Positions 54,238-64,000 of a stretch of DNA of 64,000 bases are shown piece after piece (the stretch's first letter is position 1; the number at the start of each line of letters is the position of its first letter). A program made the position numbers and the translations under genes. The notes under the pieces were generated by a model. It saw only the letters and a program-made list of their open reading frames with translations. It had not been told where the DNA came from and did not search any database. Where the stretch lies: contig NZ_RWJX01000006.1 in the NCBI RefSeq assembly GCF_004123805.1, positions 42,054-106,053 on the forward strand, given 5' to 3'. The DNA comes from Cellulomonas endophytica. Lineage in GTDB: Bacteria; Actinomycetota; Actinomycetes; Actinomycetales; Cellulomonadaceae.

Positions 54238-54756
54238 ATGGCGACCACCGAGGCGGCGGAGGGGCAGGCGCTCCCGGCGGACCGCGAGGTCCTGACCTAC
54301 GAGGCGTTCGGCGTCGCCGCCCGGGACATCGCGCAGCGGGTGGTCGACTCCGGGTTCGACCCCGACATCGTCGTGGCGGTCGCCCGCGGCGGGCTCCCGG
54401 CCGGCGGCGCCGTGGCCTACGCGCTCGGCACGAAGGCCGTGGGCACGCTGAACGTCGAGTTCTACACGGGCGTCGACGAGCGGCTGCCCGACCCCGTCCT
54501 CCTGCCGCCGCTGCTCGACACCGAGGCGCTGCACGGGCACCGCGCGCTCGTCGTCGACGACGTGGCGGACACCGGGGAGACCCTCGCGCTCGTGCGCCGG
54601 CTCATGCAGCAGCACTGCGACGAGGTGCGCACGGCCGTCCTCTACGCCAAGCCGCGGTCGGTCATCGACCCGGACTACGTGTGGCGGCGGACGGACCGGT
54701 GGATCACGTTCCCCTGGTCCGCGCTGCCCCCGGTCGAGCGGAGCCCGCAGGGCTGA
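54238..54756 (+). CDS. Phosphoribosyltransferase (xanthine/hypoxanthine type)
   Basis: 172 residues, leaderless ATG. Type I PRTase: the PRPP loop VVDDVADTGET at 105-115 and an upstream VVAVARGGLPAGGAVAY pyrophosphate loop. The C-terminal hood (YAKPRSVIDPDYVWRRTDRWI) resembles xanthine-guanine or hypoxanthine transferases more than UPRTase. Purine salvage is likely; exact base unknown. Stands alone. Confidence 0.85.
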   Translation: MATTEAAEGQALPADREVLTYEAFGVAARDIAQRVVDSGFDPDIVVAVARGGLPAGGAVAYALGTKAVGTLNVEFYTGVDERLPDPVLLPPLLDTEALHGHRALVVDDVADTGETLALVRRLMQQHCDEVRTAVLYAKPRSVIDPDYVWRRTDRWITFPWSALPPVERSPQG

Positions 54757-54795
54757 CCACCGACCGCTCCGGGGCGGCGGCGCGCCCCGGGCGGG

Positions 54796-55557
54796 CTAGA
54801 GGTCCGCCAGCCCCAGCGCCTCGAGCACGGCCGGCGCCAGGTCCCGCGGCCGCATGACGAGCCGCGAGGCCCCCGCACGCCGCAGCTCGTCGGCGCCGCC
54901 GTAGCCCCACGCCGCGCCCAGGCAGGCCAGCCCGTGGGCGCGAGCGCCGTCCACGTCGTGCTCGCGGTCGCCGACCATGACGACGTCCCGGGGGTCGGAG
55001 GTCCGCTCCGGGCCCAGCCACGCCAGCGCGTCGCCGATGACCTGGGCCTTCGACGAGGCGGCCTCGTCGAGGGGCGCGCCGAACACCGCGTCGACGAGCC
55101 GGTCCAGCCCGAGCTCGCGGCACACCGGCCGGGCGAACACCTGGGGCTTGGAGGTGGCGACGACGAGCACGACGCCCTCCATCCGCAGCCGCACGAGCGA
55201 CTCGGCCACCCCGTCGTAGACGTGCGTCTCCCACAGCCCGACCGCCGCGAACTGCTCCTGGTAGTGCGCGATGGCGGCCTCGAGCAGCTCCGGCGGCACG
55301 CCGTGCGCGGGCATCGAGGTCGTCATCGGTGGCCCGACGAAGGTGCGCAGCACCCCGTCGTCCGGCACGGGCAGGCCGAGGTGGGTGTAGGCGGCGCGCA
55401 CCGAGGCGACGATGCCCTCAGCCGAGTCCAGCAGCGTGCCGTCGAGGTCGAGCAGCGCGACCGGGCCCGGGGGCAGCGTGTCCGGCGCGGGGTCCGTGCG
55501 CAGGTCGGCGGCGACGCTCTCGGGGGTGATGGCGCGCCGCCCCGGGGCGGCGCTCAC
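54796..55557 (-). CDS. HAD superfamily phosphatase, Gph-like (copy A)
   Basis: 253 residues, GTG overlapping the stop of copy B (GTGA), TAG stop. Motif [12 protein letters not shown], motif II in [10 protein letters not shown], motif III lysine in ASSKAQVIG, motif [15 protein letters not shown]. Phosphoglycolate-phosphatase type with a helical C1 cap. Paralogue of the neighbouring gene. Substrate unknown. Confidence 0.87.
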   Translation of the reverse strand: MSAAPGRRAITPESVAADLRTDPAPDTLPPGPVALLDLDGTLLDSAEGIVASVRAAYTHLGLPVPDDGVLRTFVGPPMTTSMPAHGVPPELLEAAIAHYQEQFAAVGLWETHVYDGVAESLVRLRMEGVVLVVATSKPQVFARPVCRELGLDRLVDAVFGAPLDEAASSKAQVIGDALAWLGPERTSDPRDVVMVGDREHDVDGARAHGLACLGAAWGYGGADELRRAGASRLVMRPRDLAPAVLEALGLADL

Positions 55558-56342
55558 CGGTCCGCCCCGACGGGCGAGGGCTCGACGACGCGGGCCCCGG
55601 CCGGGCGGCCGACCCCGCCGGCGCCGGGCCACCCCGCGGCCGCCAGGGACGCGAGCACCGCCGCGGGCAGCCCCGCCGGCGTCGCGACGACCGACTCGGC
55701 CCCGGCGGCGACGAGCTCGCCCTCCGGTCCGTAGCCCCACCCCGCGCCCAGGCAGGCGAGGCCGTGGGCGGCGGCGCCCTCGACGTCGTGCAGCCGGTCG
55801 CCCACCATGCGCGTCCACCGCGGCCCGGGCGTCCGGCGGGGGCCGAGGTCGGCCAGCGCGCGCCCGATGACCCCCGCCTTGCCGATCGGGCGGTCGGGGT
55901 CCGGGTCGCCCCACACGCCGGCCAGGTACGGCGTCAGGCCGAGCCGGTCGCAGATGGCGTCGGCGTTGTGCTGCAGCTTCGAGGTCGCCAGGGCCAGCGT
56001 GAGGCCCGCGTCCCGCAGCGCGGCCAGCGCCTCCGGGACGCCGTCGTAGACGCGGTTGAGGTGCTGCCCGACCGCCGTGTAGTGCCGGCGGTAGACGCGC
56101 ACGCCCTCCGCCAGGCGGTCGGCCGGCACGCCGTGACCCTCGAGGTTCGTGCGCAGGGGCGGCCCGATGAAGGTCCGCAGCGCCGCGTCCGTCGGGACGG
56201 GCAGGCCGAGGGTCTCGAAGACCACGCGGGAGGAGGCCATGATCCCCTCGCCGGACTCCGTGAGGGTCCCGTCGAGGTCGAGCAGGACGAGCGGCGGCAC
56301 GTCGGTGGCGGTCGGGCGGGCAGCGGGGTCACCGGGAGGCAC
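55554..56342 (-). CDS. HAD superfamily phosphatase, Gph-like (copy B)
   Basis: 262 residues from GTG 56342; a GAGGAT 6 nt upstream could be a leaderless hexamer or an AGGA site. Motif [12 protein letters not shown], motif [12 protein letters not shown], lysine in IGKAGVIG, motif [15 protein letters not shown]. The cap and core align along their whole length with copy A, so the two arose by tandem duplication. Transcribed away from the ileS T-box. Confidence 0.85.
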   Translation of the reverse strand: MPPGDPAARPTATDVPPLVLLDLDGTLTESGEGIMASSRVVFETLGLPVPTDAALRTFIGPPLRTNLEGHGVPADRLAEGVRVYRRHYTAVGQHLNRVYDGVPEALAALRDAGLTLALATSKLQHNADAICDRLGLTPYLAGVWGDPDPDRPIGKAGVIGRALADLGPRRTPGPRWTRMVGDRLHDVEGAAAHGLACLGAGWGYGPEGELVAAGAESVVATPAGLPAAVLASLAAAGWPGAGGVGRPAGARVVEPSPVGADR

Positions 56343-56463
56343 CGGGCCATCCTCGCCCACCCCCGGCGACGCCCGCACCGGCCCGCACCCGCCCGCACCG
56401 CCTCGTCGCGGAGCGGTCCCCGCCGCCGTCCCGCCCCTCACGCGGTGCGGCAGGGGCAGCGGC

Positions 56464-56469
56464 TACAGT
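56464..56469 (+). promoter_or_regulatory. -10 hexamer TACAGT of ileS-folC
   Basis: TACAGT ends 7 nt before the first bases of the T-box leader. Confidence 0.5.
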
Positions 56470-56475
56470 GGCGCC

Positions 56476-56708
56476 CACAGGCGTCGACCCGGCCATCACC
56501 GGCGAGCCTCCGGAAGAAAGGGCGGCCCGCCGCCCGAGTAGAACCGGACGGGCAGGCCCGTCACAGCCGTCACGAGTGGTCGCCTCCCCCCGGGGAGCCG
56601 GCAAGCGAGGTGGTACCGCGGTGCCCCGGACCGGTTCCGGTGGTGCCGTCCTCGCGGCCCGGCAGTCGCGCACCCGTCGGGGTGCGCCAGGATCAGGAGC
56701 CTGTCCTC
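56476..56708 (+). promoter_or_regulatory. T-box riboswitch (isoleucine, AUC specifier), translational type
   Basis: Leader of about 230 nt. Stem I carries GGCCATCACCGGCGAGCC with ATC (56495-56497) in the specifier position, followed by CCGGAAGAAAG and a stem-loop GGGCGG/CCGCCC, then the T-box GAGGTGGTACCGCGG at 56607-56621. No terminator follows; instead CAGGAG (56694-56699) lies in a hairpin with the CCTGTCCT just before the GTG, as in ileS T-boxes of mycobacteria and other actinobacteria that act on translation. AUC fits the downstream isoleucyl-tRNA synthetase. Confidence 0.92.
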
Positions 56709-59700
56709 GTGGCCTACCCCCTGCACCGTCCGGCGTCGCCCGACGCCGTGCCCGCCTCCCCGGACCTGCCCGCCCTCGAGGCCGAGGTGCTGGCCCACTG
56801 GGAGGCCGACGGCACGTTCGCGGCGAGCGTCGACGCCCGTCCGGCGGGCGAGCAGGGCGCCAACGAGTTCGTCTTCTACGACGGCCCGCCCTTCGCCAAC
56901 GGCCTGCCCCACTACGGCCACCTGCTCACGGGCTACGTCAAGGACGTGGTGCCGCGCTACCAGACGATGCGCGGGCGCCGCGTGGAGCGCCGGTTCGGGT
57001 GGGACACCCACGGCCTGCCGGCCGAGCTCGAGGCCGAGCGGATCCTCGGCCTGACGGACAAGTCGCAGATCGAGGAGATGGGCATCGCGGCGTTCAACGC
57101 CGCCTGCCGCGAGTCCGTCCTGCGCTACACGGGGGAGTGGCGCGAGTACGTCACGCGCCAGGCGCGCTGGGTGGACTTCGACCACGACTACAAGACCCTC
57201 GACACCACCTTCATGGAGTCGGTCCTGTGGGCGTTCAAGACCCTGCACGACAAGGGCCTGGCGTACGAGGGCTACCGCGTCCTGCCCTACTGCTGGCGGG
57301 ACCAGACGCCGCTGTCCAACCACGAGCTGCGGATGGACGACGACGTCTACCAGGACGTGCAGGACCGGACCGTCACGGTGACGTTCCCGCTCGAGGGGGA
57401 GCGCGCGGAGGCGCTCGGCCTCACGGGCGTGGCCGCGCTCGCCTGGACGACGACCCCGTGGACGCTGCCGACGAACGCCGCGCTCGCGGTCGGCCCGGAC
57501 GTCACCTACGTCGTCGTGCCGCACGCCGTGCCGGCGGGGGAGCGGACCGGCCCTCAGGCCGCGCTGCGCGACGAGCGCTTCCTGCTCGCCGAGCCGCTCC
57601 TGGGCGCCCACGCCAAGGACCTGGGCTACGCCTCGGCCGAGGAGGCGCTCGCCGCCGTGGAGCGCCGCGTCACCGGGACCGAGCTCGCGGGCGTGACGTA
57701 CCGGCGCCTGTTCGACTACTTCGCGGACCCCTCCTACGGGAACGAGAACGCGTGGCGGGTCCTCGTCGCGGACTACGTGACGACGGAGGACGGCACGGGC
57801 GTGGTCCACCAGGCCCCGGCCTACGGCGAGGCGGACCAGGAGGTGTGCGAGGCGGCCGGCATCCCGACGATCCTGTCCGTCGACGCGGGCGGCCGCTTCA
57901 CCGCCGCCGTGCCGGACCTCGCGGGCCTGCAGGTGTTCGAGGCCAACAAGCCGATCATCGACCGCCTGCGCGCCGACGGCCGCCTCCTGCGCGAGGCCTC
58001 CTACGTGCACTCCTACCCGCACTGCTGGCGCTGCCGGAACCCGCTCATCTACAAGGCGGTGTCCTCCTGGTTCGTGCGTGTCAGCGCCTTCCGGGACCGC
58101 ATGGTCGAGCTCAACCGCCAGATCGCCTGGACGCCCGAGCACCTCCAGGAGGGGCAGTTCGGCAAGTGGCTCGCCGGGGCCCGCGACTGGTCGATCTCCC
58201 GCAACCGCTACTGGGGCACGCCCATCCCCGTGTGGGTGTCCGACGACCCCGCGTTCCCCCGCACGGACGTCTACGGCTCCCTGGCCGAGCTCAGGCGCGA
58301 CTTCGGCCGGGTCCCGACGGACGAGGCGGGCGAGCCCGACCTGCACCGGCCCTTCATCGACGAGCTCACGCGCCCGAACCCCGACGACCCGTCGGGGCGG
58401 GCGACCATGCGCCGGATCCCCGACGTGCTCGACGTGTGGTTCGACTCGGGCTCCATGCCGTTCGCGCAGGTCCACTACCCGTTCGAGAACGCGGAGTGGT
58501 TCGAGCACCACTACCCGGGCGACTTCATCGTCGAGTACGTGGGGCAGACGCGCGGCTGGTTCTACACCCTGCACGTGCTGGCCACGGCGCTGTTCGACCG
58601 GCCGTCGTTCCGCTCCGTGGTCTCCCACGGCATCGTGCTCGGCGACGACGGGCGCAAGGCGAGCAAGTCCCTGCGCAACTACCCCGACCCGATGCTCATG
58701 TGGGACCGCTACGGCTCCGACGCCGTCCGCTGGTCGCTCATGTCGTCCCCGGTGCTGCGCGGCGGGAACCTCGTCGTGGCGGAGGAGAGCATCCGCGAGG
58801 GCGTGCGCCAGGTGCTGCTCCCGCTGTGGAGCACGTACTACTTCTTCACGCTGTACGCGGGCGCGACGAGGGACGGCCGGGGCCTGACCGCGCAGGCGGT
58901 GACGGCGGAGCGCGTGCCCGGCCTGCCGGCCATGGACCGGTACCTGCTCGCGCGCACGCACGACCTCGTCGACGTCGTGACGCAGCGGCTGGACGCCCTC
59001 GACGTGGCTGGTGCCTGCGAGGCGGTGCGCGACCACCTCGACGTGCTGACGAACTGGTACGTGCGCACGCAGCGGGACCGCTTCTGGGCCGAGGACGCCG
59101 ACGCGTTCGACACCCTGTGGACGGCGCTGGAGGCGCTCACGCGCGTCATGGCGCCGCTCGCGCCGCTGGTGACGGAGGAGGTCTGGCGCGGCCTCACCGG
59201 CGGCCGCTCGGTGCACCTGACCGACTGGCCCGCGCCCGACGGCCCCCTCGTGGCCGACCCGGCGCTCGTCGCCGCGATGGACGGCGTGCGCTCCGTCGTG
59301 TCCGTGGCCCTCGGGCTGCGCAAGGCGCACGGGCAGCGGGTCCGCCAGCCCCTGCGCCGGCTCACGGTGGCCGTGCCCGACCCCGACGCGCTCGCGCCCT
59401 ACCGCGCGCTGCTCGCGGGCGAGCTCAACGTCCAGGACGTCGAGCTCGTCGTGGCCGACGAGGCCGCCGCGCGGGCCCACGGCATCGCCCAGCGGCTGTC
59501 CGTCCACGCCCGGGCGGCCGGCCCGCGCCTGGGCCGCGGCGTCCAGGCCGTGCTCCGGGCGTCCAAGGCGGGGGACTGGCGCCTCGAGGGCGACGTCGTG
59601 GTCGTGACGACGCCCGACGGAGACGTGCCGCTGCAGACCGGCGAGTACGAGCTGGCGACGGTGGTCGCCGCCGACGAGGGTGCCGCCGAGCCGGAGGCCG

Positions 59701-59984
59701 CCGCGGCGGTGCTGCCCGGCGGCGGCTTCGCGGTCCTCGACCTCGTGCTCGACGACGACCTGCGGGCCGAGGGCTACGCCCGCGACGTCGTGCGCGCCGT
59801 CCAGGACGCCCGCAAGGCCGCCGGCCTGAACGTGGGCGACCGGGTCGTCCTCACCCTGGGCGTCCCGGCCGAGCACGTCGCGGCGGTCGAGGCGCACCGG
59901 GCGTTCGTCGCCGAGGAGACCCTGGCCACGACGCTCGTCGTCGGCCCCGCCCCCGAGCTCACCGTGGAGGTGGCCCGCGCATGA
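56709..59984 (+). CDS. ileS: Isoleucine--tRNA ligase
   Basis: 1091 residues, GTG start after the T-box. Class I synthetase; HIGH motif as HYGH at 68-71 ([11 protein letters not shown]) and KMSKS as KASKS at 650-654 ([13 protein letters not shown]), with the CP1 editing domain between. The KASKS form and absence of the C-terminal zinc finger are those of the type IleS2 (mupirocin-tolerant eukaryote-like) enzymes found in many actinobacteria. The stop overlaps the folC start (ATGA). Confidence 0.95.
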   Translation: MAYPLHRPASPDAVPASPDLPALEAEVLAHWEADGTFAASVDARPAGEQGANEFVFYDGPPFANGLPHYGHLLTGYVKDVVPRYQTMRGRRVERRFGWDTHGLPAELEAERILGLTDKSQIEEMGIAAFNAACRESVLRYTGEWREYVTRQARWVDFDHDYKTLDTTFMESVLWAFKTLHDKGLAYEGYRVLPYCWRDQTPLSNHELRMDDDVYQDVQDRTVTVTFPLEGERAEALGLTGVAALAWTTTPWTLPTNAALAVGPDVTYVVVPHAVPAGERTGPQAALRDERFLLAEPLLGAHAKDLGYASAEEALAAVERRVTGTELAGVTYRRLFDYFADPSYGNENAWRVLVADYVTTEDGTGVVHQAPAYGEADQEVCEAAGIPTILSVDAGGRFTAAVPDLAGLQVFEANKPIIDRLRADGRLLREASYVHSYPHCWRCRNPLIYKAVSSWFVRVSAFRDRMVELNRQIAWTPEHLQEGQFGKWLAGARDWSISRNRYWGTPIPVWVSDDPAFPRTDVYGSLAELRRDFGRVPTDEAGEPDLHRPFIDELTRPNPDDPSGRATMRRIPDVLDVWFDSGSMPFAQVHYPFENAEWFEHHYPGDFIVEYVGQTRGWFYTLHVLATALFDRPSFRSVVSHGIVLGDDGRKASKSLRNYPDPMLMWDRYGSDAVRWSLMSSPVLRGGNLVVAEESIREGVRQVLLPLWSTYYFFTLYAGATRDGRGLTAQAVTAERVPGLPAMDRYLLARTHDLVDVVTQRLDALDVAGACEAVRDHLDVLTNWYVRTQRDRFWAEDADAFDTLWTALEALTRVMAPLAPLVTEEVWRGLTGGRSVHLTDWPAPDGPLVADPALVAAMDGVRSVVSVALGLRKAHGQRVRQPLRRLTVAVPDPDALAPYRALLAGELNVQDVELVVADEAAARAHGIAQRLSVHARAAGPRLGRGVQAVLRASKAGDWRLEGDVVVVTTPDGDVPLQTGEYELATVVAADEGAAEPEAAAAVLPGGGFAVLDLVLDDDLRAEGYARDVVRAVQDARKAAGLNVGDRVVLTLGVPAEHVAAVEAHRAFVAEETLATTLVVGPAPELTVEVARA

Positions 59985-61591
59985 CCGGTCGCAGGGACGA
60001 GGACCCCGAGGTGCCGCGGGAGGACGACGCCTGGGACGGCGTGGTCGAGGACGACGCCGACGACGCGCCGGCCGGCACGGAGGACCCGGTGCGCCCCGAC
60101 CGCGCCGTGCGCGCGCCGGTCCGCGACGAGGACCACGGCCGCGACGCCGACGGCAGCCGGCGCGACCTGCTGGGGGAGCGGCTGGCCGAGCACGACCGCC
60201 GCCGGCAGCCGGCGACCTCCGGCGCGGAGCACCTGCGCGCCGAGGCCGCACGGCAGGCCCGCGAGGAGGCCGACGAGGTCTACCGCGCGATCCTCGAGCG
60301 CGCGCCGGAGCACGACATCGACCCGACCCTGGAGCGGGTCCGGGCCGTGCTCGAGCTGCTCGGCGACCCGCAGCGCGCGTACCGGACGGTCCACCTGACG
60401 GGCACGAACGGCAAGACGTCCACGGCGCGCATGGTGGAGCGGCTCGTGCGCGAGCACGGGCTGCGCACCGGCCGGTTCACCAGCCCGCACCTGTCCCGGG
60501 TGACGGAGCGCATCGCGATCGACGGCGAGCCCATCGCCGACGACCGGTTCGTCGAGGTGTGGCAGGACGTCGCGCCGTACGTCCACCTGGTCGACACCCG
60601 CAGCGCCGAGCGGGGCGAGCCCCGCCTGTCGTTCTTCGAGGTCTTCACGGTGATGGCGTTCGCGGCCTTCGCCGACGCCCCCGTCGACGTCGCGGTCGTC
60701 GAGGTCGGCCTCGGCGGGCGCTGGGACGCCACGAACGTCGTCGACGGCGAGGTCGCGGTGATCACGCCGGTCGCGATGGACCACCAGCGCTACCTCGGCG
60801 ACACGCTCGTGAAGATCGCGTCCGAGAAGTCCGGCATCGTCAAGGACGGCGCCACCCTCGTGCTGGCGCGCCAGGAGGAGGACGTCGACGGGGTCGTGCT
60901 CGCCGCGGCGGCCGAGCGCGGGGCGCGGGTGGTGCGCGAGGGCGTGGACGTCGACGTGCTGGAGCGCCGGGTCGCCGTCGGCGGGCAGCTCGTCACGCTG
61001 CGCGGGCTCGGCGGCGTCTACACCGAGGTGTTCCTGCCCCTGCACGGCGAGCACCAGGCCCACAACGCGCTCCTGGCCCTCACCGCCGTCGAGGCCCTGC
61101 TCACGGGCGGGTCGGCGCTCGACGCGGGGGTCGTCGAGGCGGCCTTCGCCGACGTGCGCTCGCCCGGCCGGCTCGAGCTCGTGCGCTCGAGCCCGACCGT
61201 GCTCGTCGACGGCGCGCACAACCCGGCCGGCGCCGAGGCGCTCGTGGCCGCCCTCGACGAGGCGTTCTCCTTCGTGCGCGTGGTCGGGGTCGTCGGCTTC
61301 ATGGCGGACAAGGACGTCGAGGGCATCCTCTCGGTGCTCGAGCCCGCGTTCGACGAGGTCGTCGTCACCCGGGCCGGGTCGTCCCCGCGCGCGATGGACC
61401 CCGAGGACCTCGCCGACCTCGCGCGGGAGGTGTTCGGGGAGGACCGCGTGCACCTCGTCGAGCGTCTCGACGAGGCCGTCGACACCGCGGTGCAGCGGGC
61501 CGAGGGCGGCGCCGAGCGCGGGGCGGGCGTCGTCGTCACGGGCTCCATCCAGCTCGTCGCGGAGGCGCGGGCGCTGCTGGGCCGGGCCTGA
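59981..61591 (+). CDS. folC: Folylpolyglutamate synthase / dihydrofolate synthase
   Basis: 536 residues, ATG overlapping the ileS stop. Mur-ligase fold; P-loop [10 protein letters not shown] at 139-148, [29 protein letters not shown] with metal-binding histidine and [15 protein letters not shown] in the C-terminal domain. The first ~100 residues are acidic and disordered (Asp/Glu/Arg-rich), an extension not present in E. coli FolC. Adds glutamates to (dihydro)folates and may make dihydrofolate. Confidence 0.92.
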   Translation: MTGRRDEDPEVPREDDAWDGVVEDDADDAPAGTEDPVRPDRAVRAPVRDEDHGRDADGSRRDLLGERLAEHDRRRQPATSGAEHLRAEAARQAREEADEVYRAILERAPEHDIDPTLERVRAVLELLGDPQRAYRTVHLTGTNGKTSTARMVERLVREHGLRTGRFTSPHLSRVTERIAIDGEPIADDRFVEVWQDVAPYVHLVDTRSAERGEPRLSFFEVFTVMAFAAFADAPVDVAVVEVGLGGRWDATNVVDGEVAVITPVAMDHQRYLGDTLVKIASEKSGIVKDGATLVLARQEEDVDGVVLAAAAERGARVVREGVDVDVLERRVAVGGQLVTLRGLGGVYTEVFLPLHGEHQAHNALLALTAVEALLTGGSALDAGVVEAAFADVRSPGRLELVRSSPTVLVDGAHNPAGAEALVAALDEAFSFVRVVGVVGFMADKDVEGILSVLEPAFDEVVVTRAGSSPRAMDPEDLADLAREVFGEDRVHLVERLDEAVDTAVQRAEGGAERGAGVVVTGSIQLVAEARALLGRA

Positions 61592-61726
61592 CGCCGGCCC
61601 CGTCGCCGGGCCGGGGCGCGGCTCGGCGCGGGGGTCGGCCCAGGGCCGGGTGCGGCGGCCTCACCCGGTCGGGGGATGTCGTGGTGGCCGCCGCACCGAC
61701 GTGCGGCCGCCCTGCACGCCCGTCCC

Positions 61727-61755
61727 TTGACCCGCGCCCACCTGCGGGGAAGGGT
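61727..61755 (+). promoter_or_regulatory. Promoter of the dha operon (TTGACC-N17-AAGGGT)
   Basis: TTGACC at 61727-61732 and AAGGGT at 61750-61755 are 17 nt apart, the best -35/-10 pair in the window; about 65 nt lie between it and the dhaK start. Confidence 0.45.
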
Positions 61756-61824
61756 GGGGTCCGCCAGGGCGAGGACGCCCGGCCCGGCCCCGGTGGGTCG
61801 CGTGCGCAGGCGGAGGGACGGCCC

Positions 61825-62820
61825 GTGAAGAAGCTCATCAACGACCCAGCCGACGTGGTGACGGAGTCCGTCGAGGGCTTCGGGCTCGCCCACCCCGACG
61901 TGGTGCACGTGCGGACGGACCCCCTCTACGTCACGCGCGCCGGCGGGCCGCGCACGGGCAAGGTCGGCCTCGTCAGCGGGGGCGGCAGCGGGCACGAGCC
62001 CCTGCACGCGGGCTTCGTCGGCGTGGGCATGCTCGACGCGGCGGTCCCGGGGGCGATGTTCACCTCGCCCGTGCCCGACGCCATCACCCCCGCCCTGCAG
62101 GCCGCCGACGGCGGCGCGGGCGTCGTCGCGATCGTCAAGAACTACACGGGCGACGTCATGAACTTCGAGCTCGGCGCCGAGATCGCCGAGGCCGAGGGCG
62201 TCACGGTCCGCACCGTCCTCGTCAACGACGACGTGGCCGTGGAGGACTCGACCTGGACGGCCGGGCGCCGCGGGGTCGCCGGCACGCTGTGCGTGGAGAA
62301 GATCGCCGGTGCGGCGGCCGAGCGCGGGGACGACCTCGACGCGGTCGTCGCGGTGGCGGAGAAGGTCGTCGCGAACGTGCGGTCCATGGGCGTCGCGCTC
62401 ACGGCCTGCACGGTGCCGCACGCGGGCCGCCCGAGCTTCGACCTGGCGGACGACGAGATCGAGATCGGCATCGGGATCCACGGCGAGCCGGGGCGCCACC
62501 GCGTCCCCATGGCGCCGGCCGACGCGGTGACGGAGCAGCTCCTCACGCCCGTCGTCGAGGACCTGCGCCTGGGCGACGGCGAGAGCGTGCTGCTGTTCGT
62601 CAACGGCATGGGCGGCACCCCGCTCTCGGAGCTCTACGTCGTGTACCGGCACGCCCGCCGGCTGCTCGAGGAGCGGGGCGTCACCGTCACGCGGTCCCTC
62701 GTCGGCAGCTACGTGACCTCGTTGGAGATGCAGGGCGCATCCGTGACGGTGCTCCGGCTCGACGACGAGCTCACCGCCCTCTGGGACGCCCCCGTCCGCA
62801 CCACGGCCCTGCACTGGTGA
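61825..62820 (+). CDS. dhaK: Dihydroxyacetone kinase subunit DhaK
   Basis: 331 residues, GTG with CGGAGGGA upstream. Binds dihydroxyacetone covalently through His219 (GIGIHGEPG; His218 in E. coli) and hands it to DhaL. GGGSGHEPLHAGFVG and VKNYTGDVMNF are family signatures. The 233 nt upstream carries the promoter and no gene. Followed at 28 nt by dhaL. Confidence 0.95.
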   Translation: MKKLINDPADVVTESVEGFGLAHPDVVHVRTDPLYVTRAGGPRTGKVGLVSGGGSGHEPLHAGFVGVGMLDAAVPGAMFTSPVPDAITPALQAADGGAGVVAIVKNYTGDVMNFELGAEIAEAEGVTVRTVLVNDDVAVEDSTWTAGRRGVAGTLCVEKIAGAAAERGDDLDAVVAVAEKVVANVRSMGVALTACTVPHAGRPSFDLADDEIEIGIGIHGEPGRHRVPMAPADAVTEQLLTPVVEDLRLGDGESVLLFVNGMGGTPLSELYVVYRHARRLLEERGVTVTRSLVGSYVTSLEMQGASVTVLRLDDELTALWDAPVRTTALHW

Positions 62821-62835
62821 GACCCCGCCGCGCGT

Positions 62836-62841
62836 TACGGT
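62836..62841 (+). promoter_or_regulatory. -10 hexamer TACGGT before dhaL
   Basis: TACGGT ends 7 nt before ATG 62849, which has no ribosome-binding site; it may give dhaLM an extra start inside the operon. Confidence 0.4.
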
Positions 62842-62848
62842 GCGGGTC

Positions 62849-63535
62849 ATGGGGCAGGACGGGGTGCCGGACGGCACCGCAGAGGGCGGGGGCAGCAGCG
62901 TGACGACGCTCGACGTGACGTGGGCGCAGGCCTGGACGCGAGCCGCGGCGCAGGTCGTGGCGGAGCACCGGGACGAGCTCGTGGAGCTGGACCGGCAGAT
63001 CGGCGACGGCGACCACGGGGAGAACCTCCACCGGGGGTTCACGGCCGTCCTGGCCAAGCTGGACGGGCTGACGGAGCCGCCCGGCCAGGTGGGGGACGTG
63101 CTCAAGCTCGTCGCGACGACGCTCATGTCGACCGTGGGCGGCGCCGCGGGGCCGCTCTACGGCACGGCGTTCCTGCGGGCGGCGAAGGTCACCGCGACGG
63201 AGCGCCTCGACGCCGCCGGCGTCGTGGCGATGCTGGAGGCGGCGCTCGAGGGCATCGTCGTGCGGGGCAAGGCGTCCCCGGGCGAGAAGACGATGGTCGA
63301 CGCCTGGACCCCCGCCGTGCACGCGGCCGTGGAGGCGGCGGACGGCGGCGCGGAGCCGGCCGCGGTGCTCGCCGCCGCGGCCACCGCGGCGGAGGAGGGG
63401 GCGGTGGCGACCGACCCCCTCGTCGCGACGAAGGGCCGGGCCAGCTACCTGGGGGAGCGCTCGGCCGGCCACCGGGACCCGGGCGCGGCGTCGTCCGCCC
63501 TCCTGCTGCGGGCCGCGGCCGAGGCGGCGGCGTGA
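62849..63535 (+). CDS. dhaL: Dihydroxyacetone kinase subunit DhaL (ADP-binding)
   Basis: 228 residues. Holds ADP as permanent cofactor and phosphorylates dihydroxyacetone. Metal-binding GDGDHGENLHRGF, and TVGGAAGPLYGTAFL and GKASPGEKTMVDAW, all conserved. About 20 extra polar residues precede the family start. Its stop overlaps the dhaM GTG (GTGA). Confidence 0.94.
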   Translation: MGQDGVPDGTAEGGGSSVTTLDVTWAQAWTRAAAQVVAEHRDELVELDRQIGDGDHGENLHRGFTAVLAKLDGLTEPPGQVGDVLKLVATTLMSTVGGAAGPLYGTAFLRAAKVTATERLDAAGVVAMLEAALEGIVVRGKASPGEKTMVDAWTPAVHAAVEAADGGAEPAAVLAAAATAAEEGAVATDPLVATKGRASYLGERSAGHRDPGAASSALLLRAAAEAAA

Positions 63536-64000
63536 CCGCGCTCGGGGACGCGCCGGCCGCGGGGGCGACGGACGCGGGCGGGGCCCGGGTCTCGCTCGTC
63601 CTCGTCTCGCACTCCCGGCTCGTGGCCGAGGGGCTCGTCGAGCTGGCGGCGCAGATGGCCCCCGGGGTGGTCATCCTGCCCGCGGGCGGCACGAGCGACG
63701 GCGGCCTCGGCACGAGCTTCGACGCGGTCGAGGAGGCCCTGGGGCGGGCGACGGCCGACGGCCGCGGCGCCGTGGTGCTCACGGACCTGGGCTCGGCGGT
63801 GCTCACCGCGGAGTCCGTGCTGGACGTCGCCGACGACGACGTCGCCGCGCGCACGCGCGTGGTCGACGCGCCCCTCGTGGAGGGCGCGGTCGCGGCCGCC
63901 GTGACGGCGGCGGGCGGGGCGGACCTCGACGCCGTCGTCGCCGCCGCGGTCGGCGCGCGCTCCGGCGGCTCGCAGGTCGCGGACCTGGCCGCGCCGCCCG
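63532..64000 (+). CDS. dhaM: Dihydroxyacetone kinase phosphotransfer subunit DhaM, cut by window edge
   Basis: First 156 codons of a GTG-started frame overlapping dhaL. EIIA-mannose-like domain: LVLVSHSRLVAEGLVELAAQM with His27 (SHS) as phospho-site, then AGGTSDGGLGTSFDAV and VVLTDLGSAVLTAESVL. DhaM uses PEP through the PTS to rephosphorylate DhaL-ADP, so the kinase here is the PTS-driven type. Later domains, if any (HPr or EI in some members), are outside the window. Confidence 0.88.
   Translation, partial: MTALGDAPAAGATDAGGARVSLVLVSHSRLVAEGLVELAAQMAPGVVILPAGGTSDGGLGTSFDAVEEALGRATADGRGAVVLTDLGSAVLTAESVLDVADDDVAARTRVVDAPLVEGAVAAAVTAAGGADLDAVVAAAVGARSGGSQVADLAAPP

Noticed and set aside
61680..61716. 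Terminator-like GTGGTGGCCGCCGCAC / GTGCGGCCGCC hairpin after folC
   Set aside because: Pairing is imperfect at the centre and it lies close to the dha promoter; too uncertain to list.

Overview
The window is chromosomal DNA from a very high-GC actinobacterium (by eye well above 70 % G+C; GTG starts, TGA stops and G/C third positions dominate). The clpP1-clpP2-clpX block, two short Ppx/CofE-type proteins, a T-box ahead of ileS, and the coenzyme F420 gene set with an ABC cassette of the kind proposed to carry F420-0 fit Micrococcales and relatives (Cellulomonas/Jonesia-like), but genus and species cannot be named from sequence reading alone.

Layout. 1-355: N-terminal end of a tyrosine-type integrase running off the left edge, next to a tRNA-Gly(TCC) gene, i.e. 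the right border of an integrated element lying mostly outside the window. 490-8294: core genes ppx, tRNA-Pro(TGG), a baeRF2-like protein, tig, clpP1, clpP2, clpX and a small chorismate mutase. 8331-13004 (minus): a FadD-type acyl-CoA ligase and valS. 13234-21288: an SDR, a 1308-residue Pls-type single-module NRPS whose A-domain pocket looks built for a cationic amino acid, an M1 metallopeptidase translationally coupled to it, an aldo/keto reductase and a Sfp-type phosphopantetheinyl transferase. 21378-34174: F420 region with an FGD-like F420 oxidoreductase, cofE, cofC, cofD and the three-gene ABC transporter coupled to cofD, interrupted by a YbjQ protein, a small membrane protein, a large secreted metalloprotease with eight tandem Ig-like repeats and a HhH-GPD protein. 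34175-34791 holds no gene but a long leader and a decayed 172-bp duplication. 34792-46403: a MocR regulator divergent from a reductive-pyrimidine / beta-alanine pathway (nitrilase-type ureidopropionase, dihydropyrimidinase, LLM oxidoreductase, two-permease ABC importer, class III aminotransferase, SDR); the importer's binding protein is broken by one amber codon. 46500-56342: YnfA-like protein, heterodimeric ABC exporter, DHFR/RibD-like and epimerase genes with a divergent TetR regulator, a phosphoribosyltransferase and two paralogous HAD phosphatases. 56464-61591: T-box-ileS-folC. 61727-64000: dhaK-dhaL-dhaM, the last cut by the right edge.

Functional links. Overlapping GTGA/ATGA junctions tie many genes into translational units (pls-pepM1, fgd-cofE, ABC-cofD, LLM-permease-ATPase-permease, aminotransferase-SDR, exporter pair, ileS-folC, dhaL-dhaM). 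A second set of genes has no Shine-Dalgarno but a TANNNT-like hexamer 6-7 nt before the start codon, the arrangement expected for leaderless mRNAs. The three most interesting units are the Pls/M1/PPTase group (probable cationic isopeptide polymer), the cofD-coupled importer (probable deazaflavin salvage) and the pyrimidine pathway that carries an LLM oxidoreductase where a dihydropyrimidine dehydrogenase would be expected.
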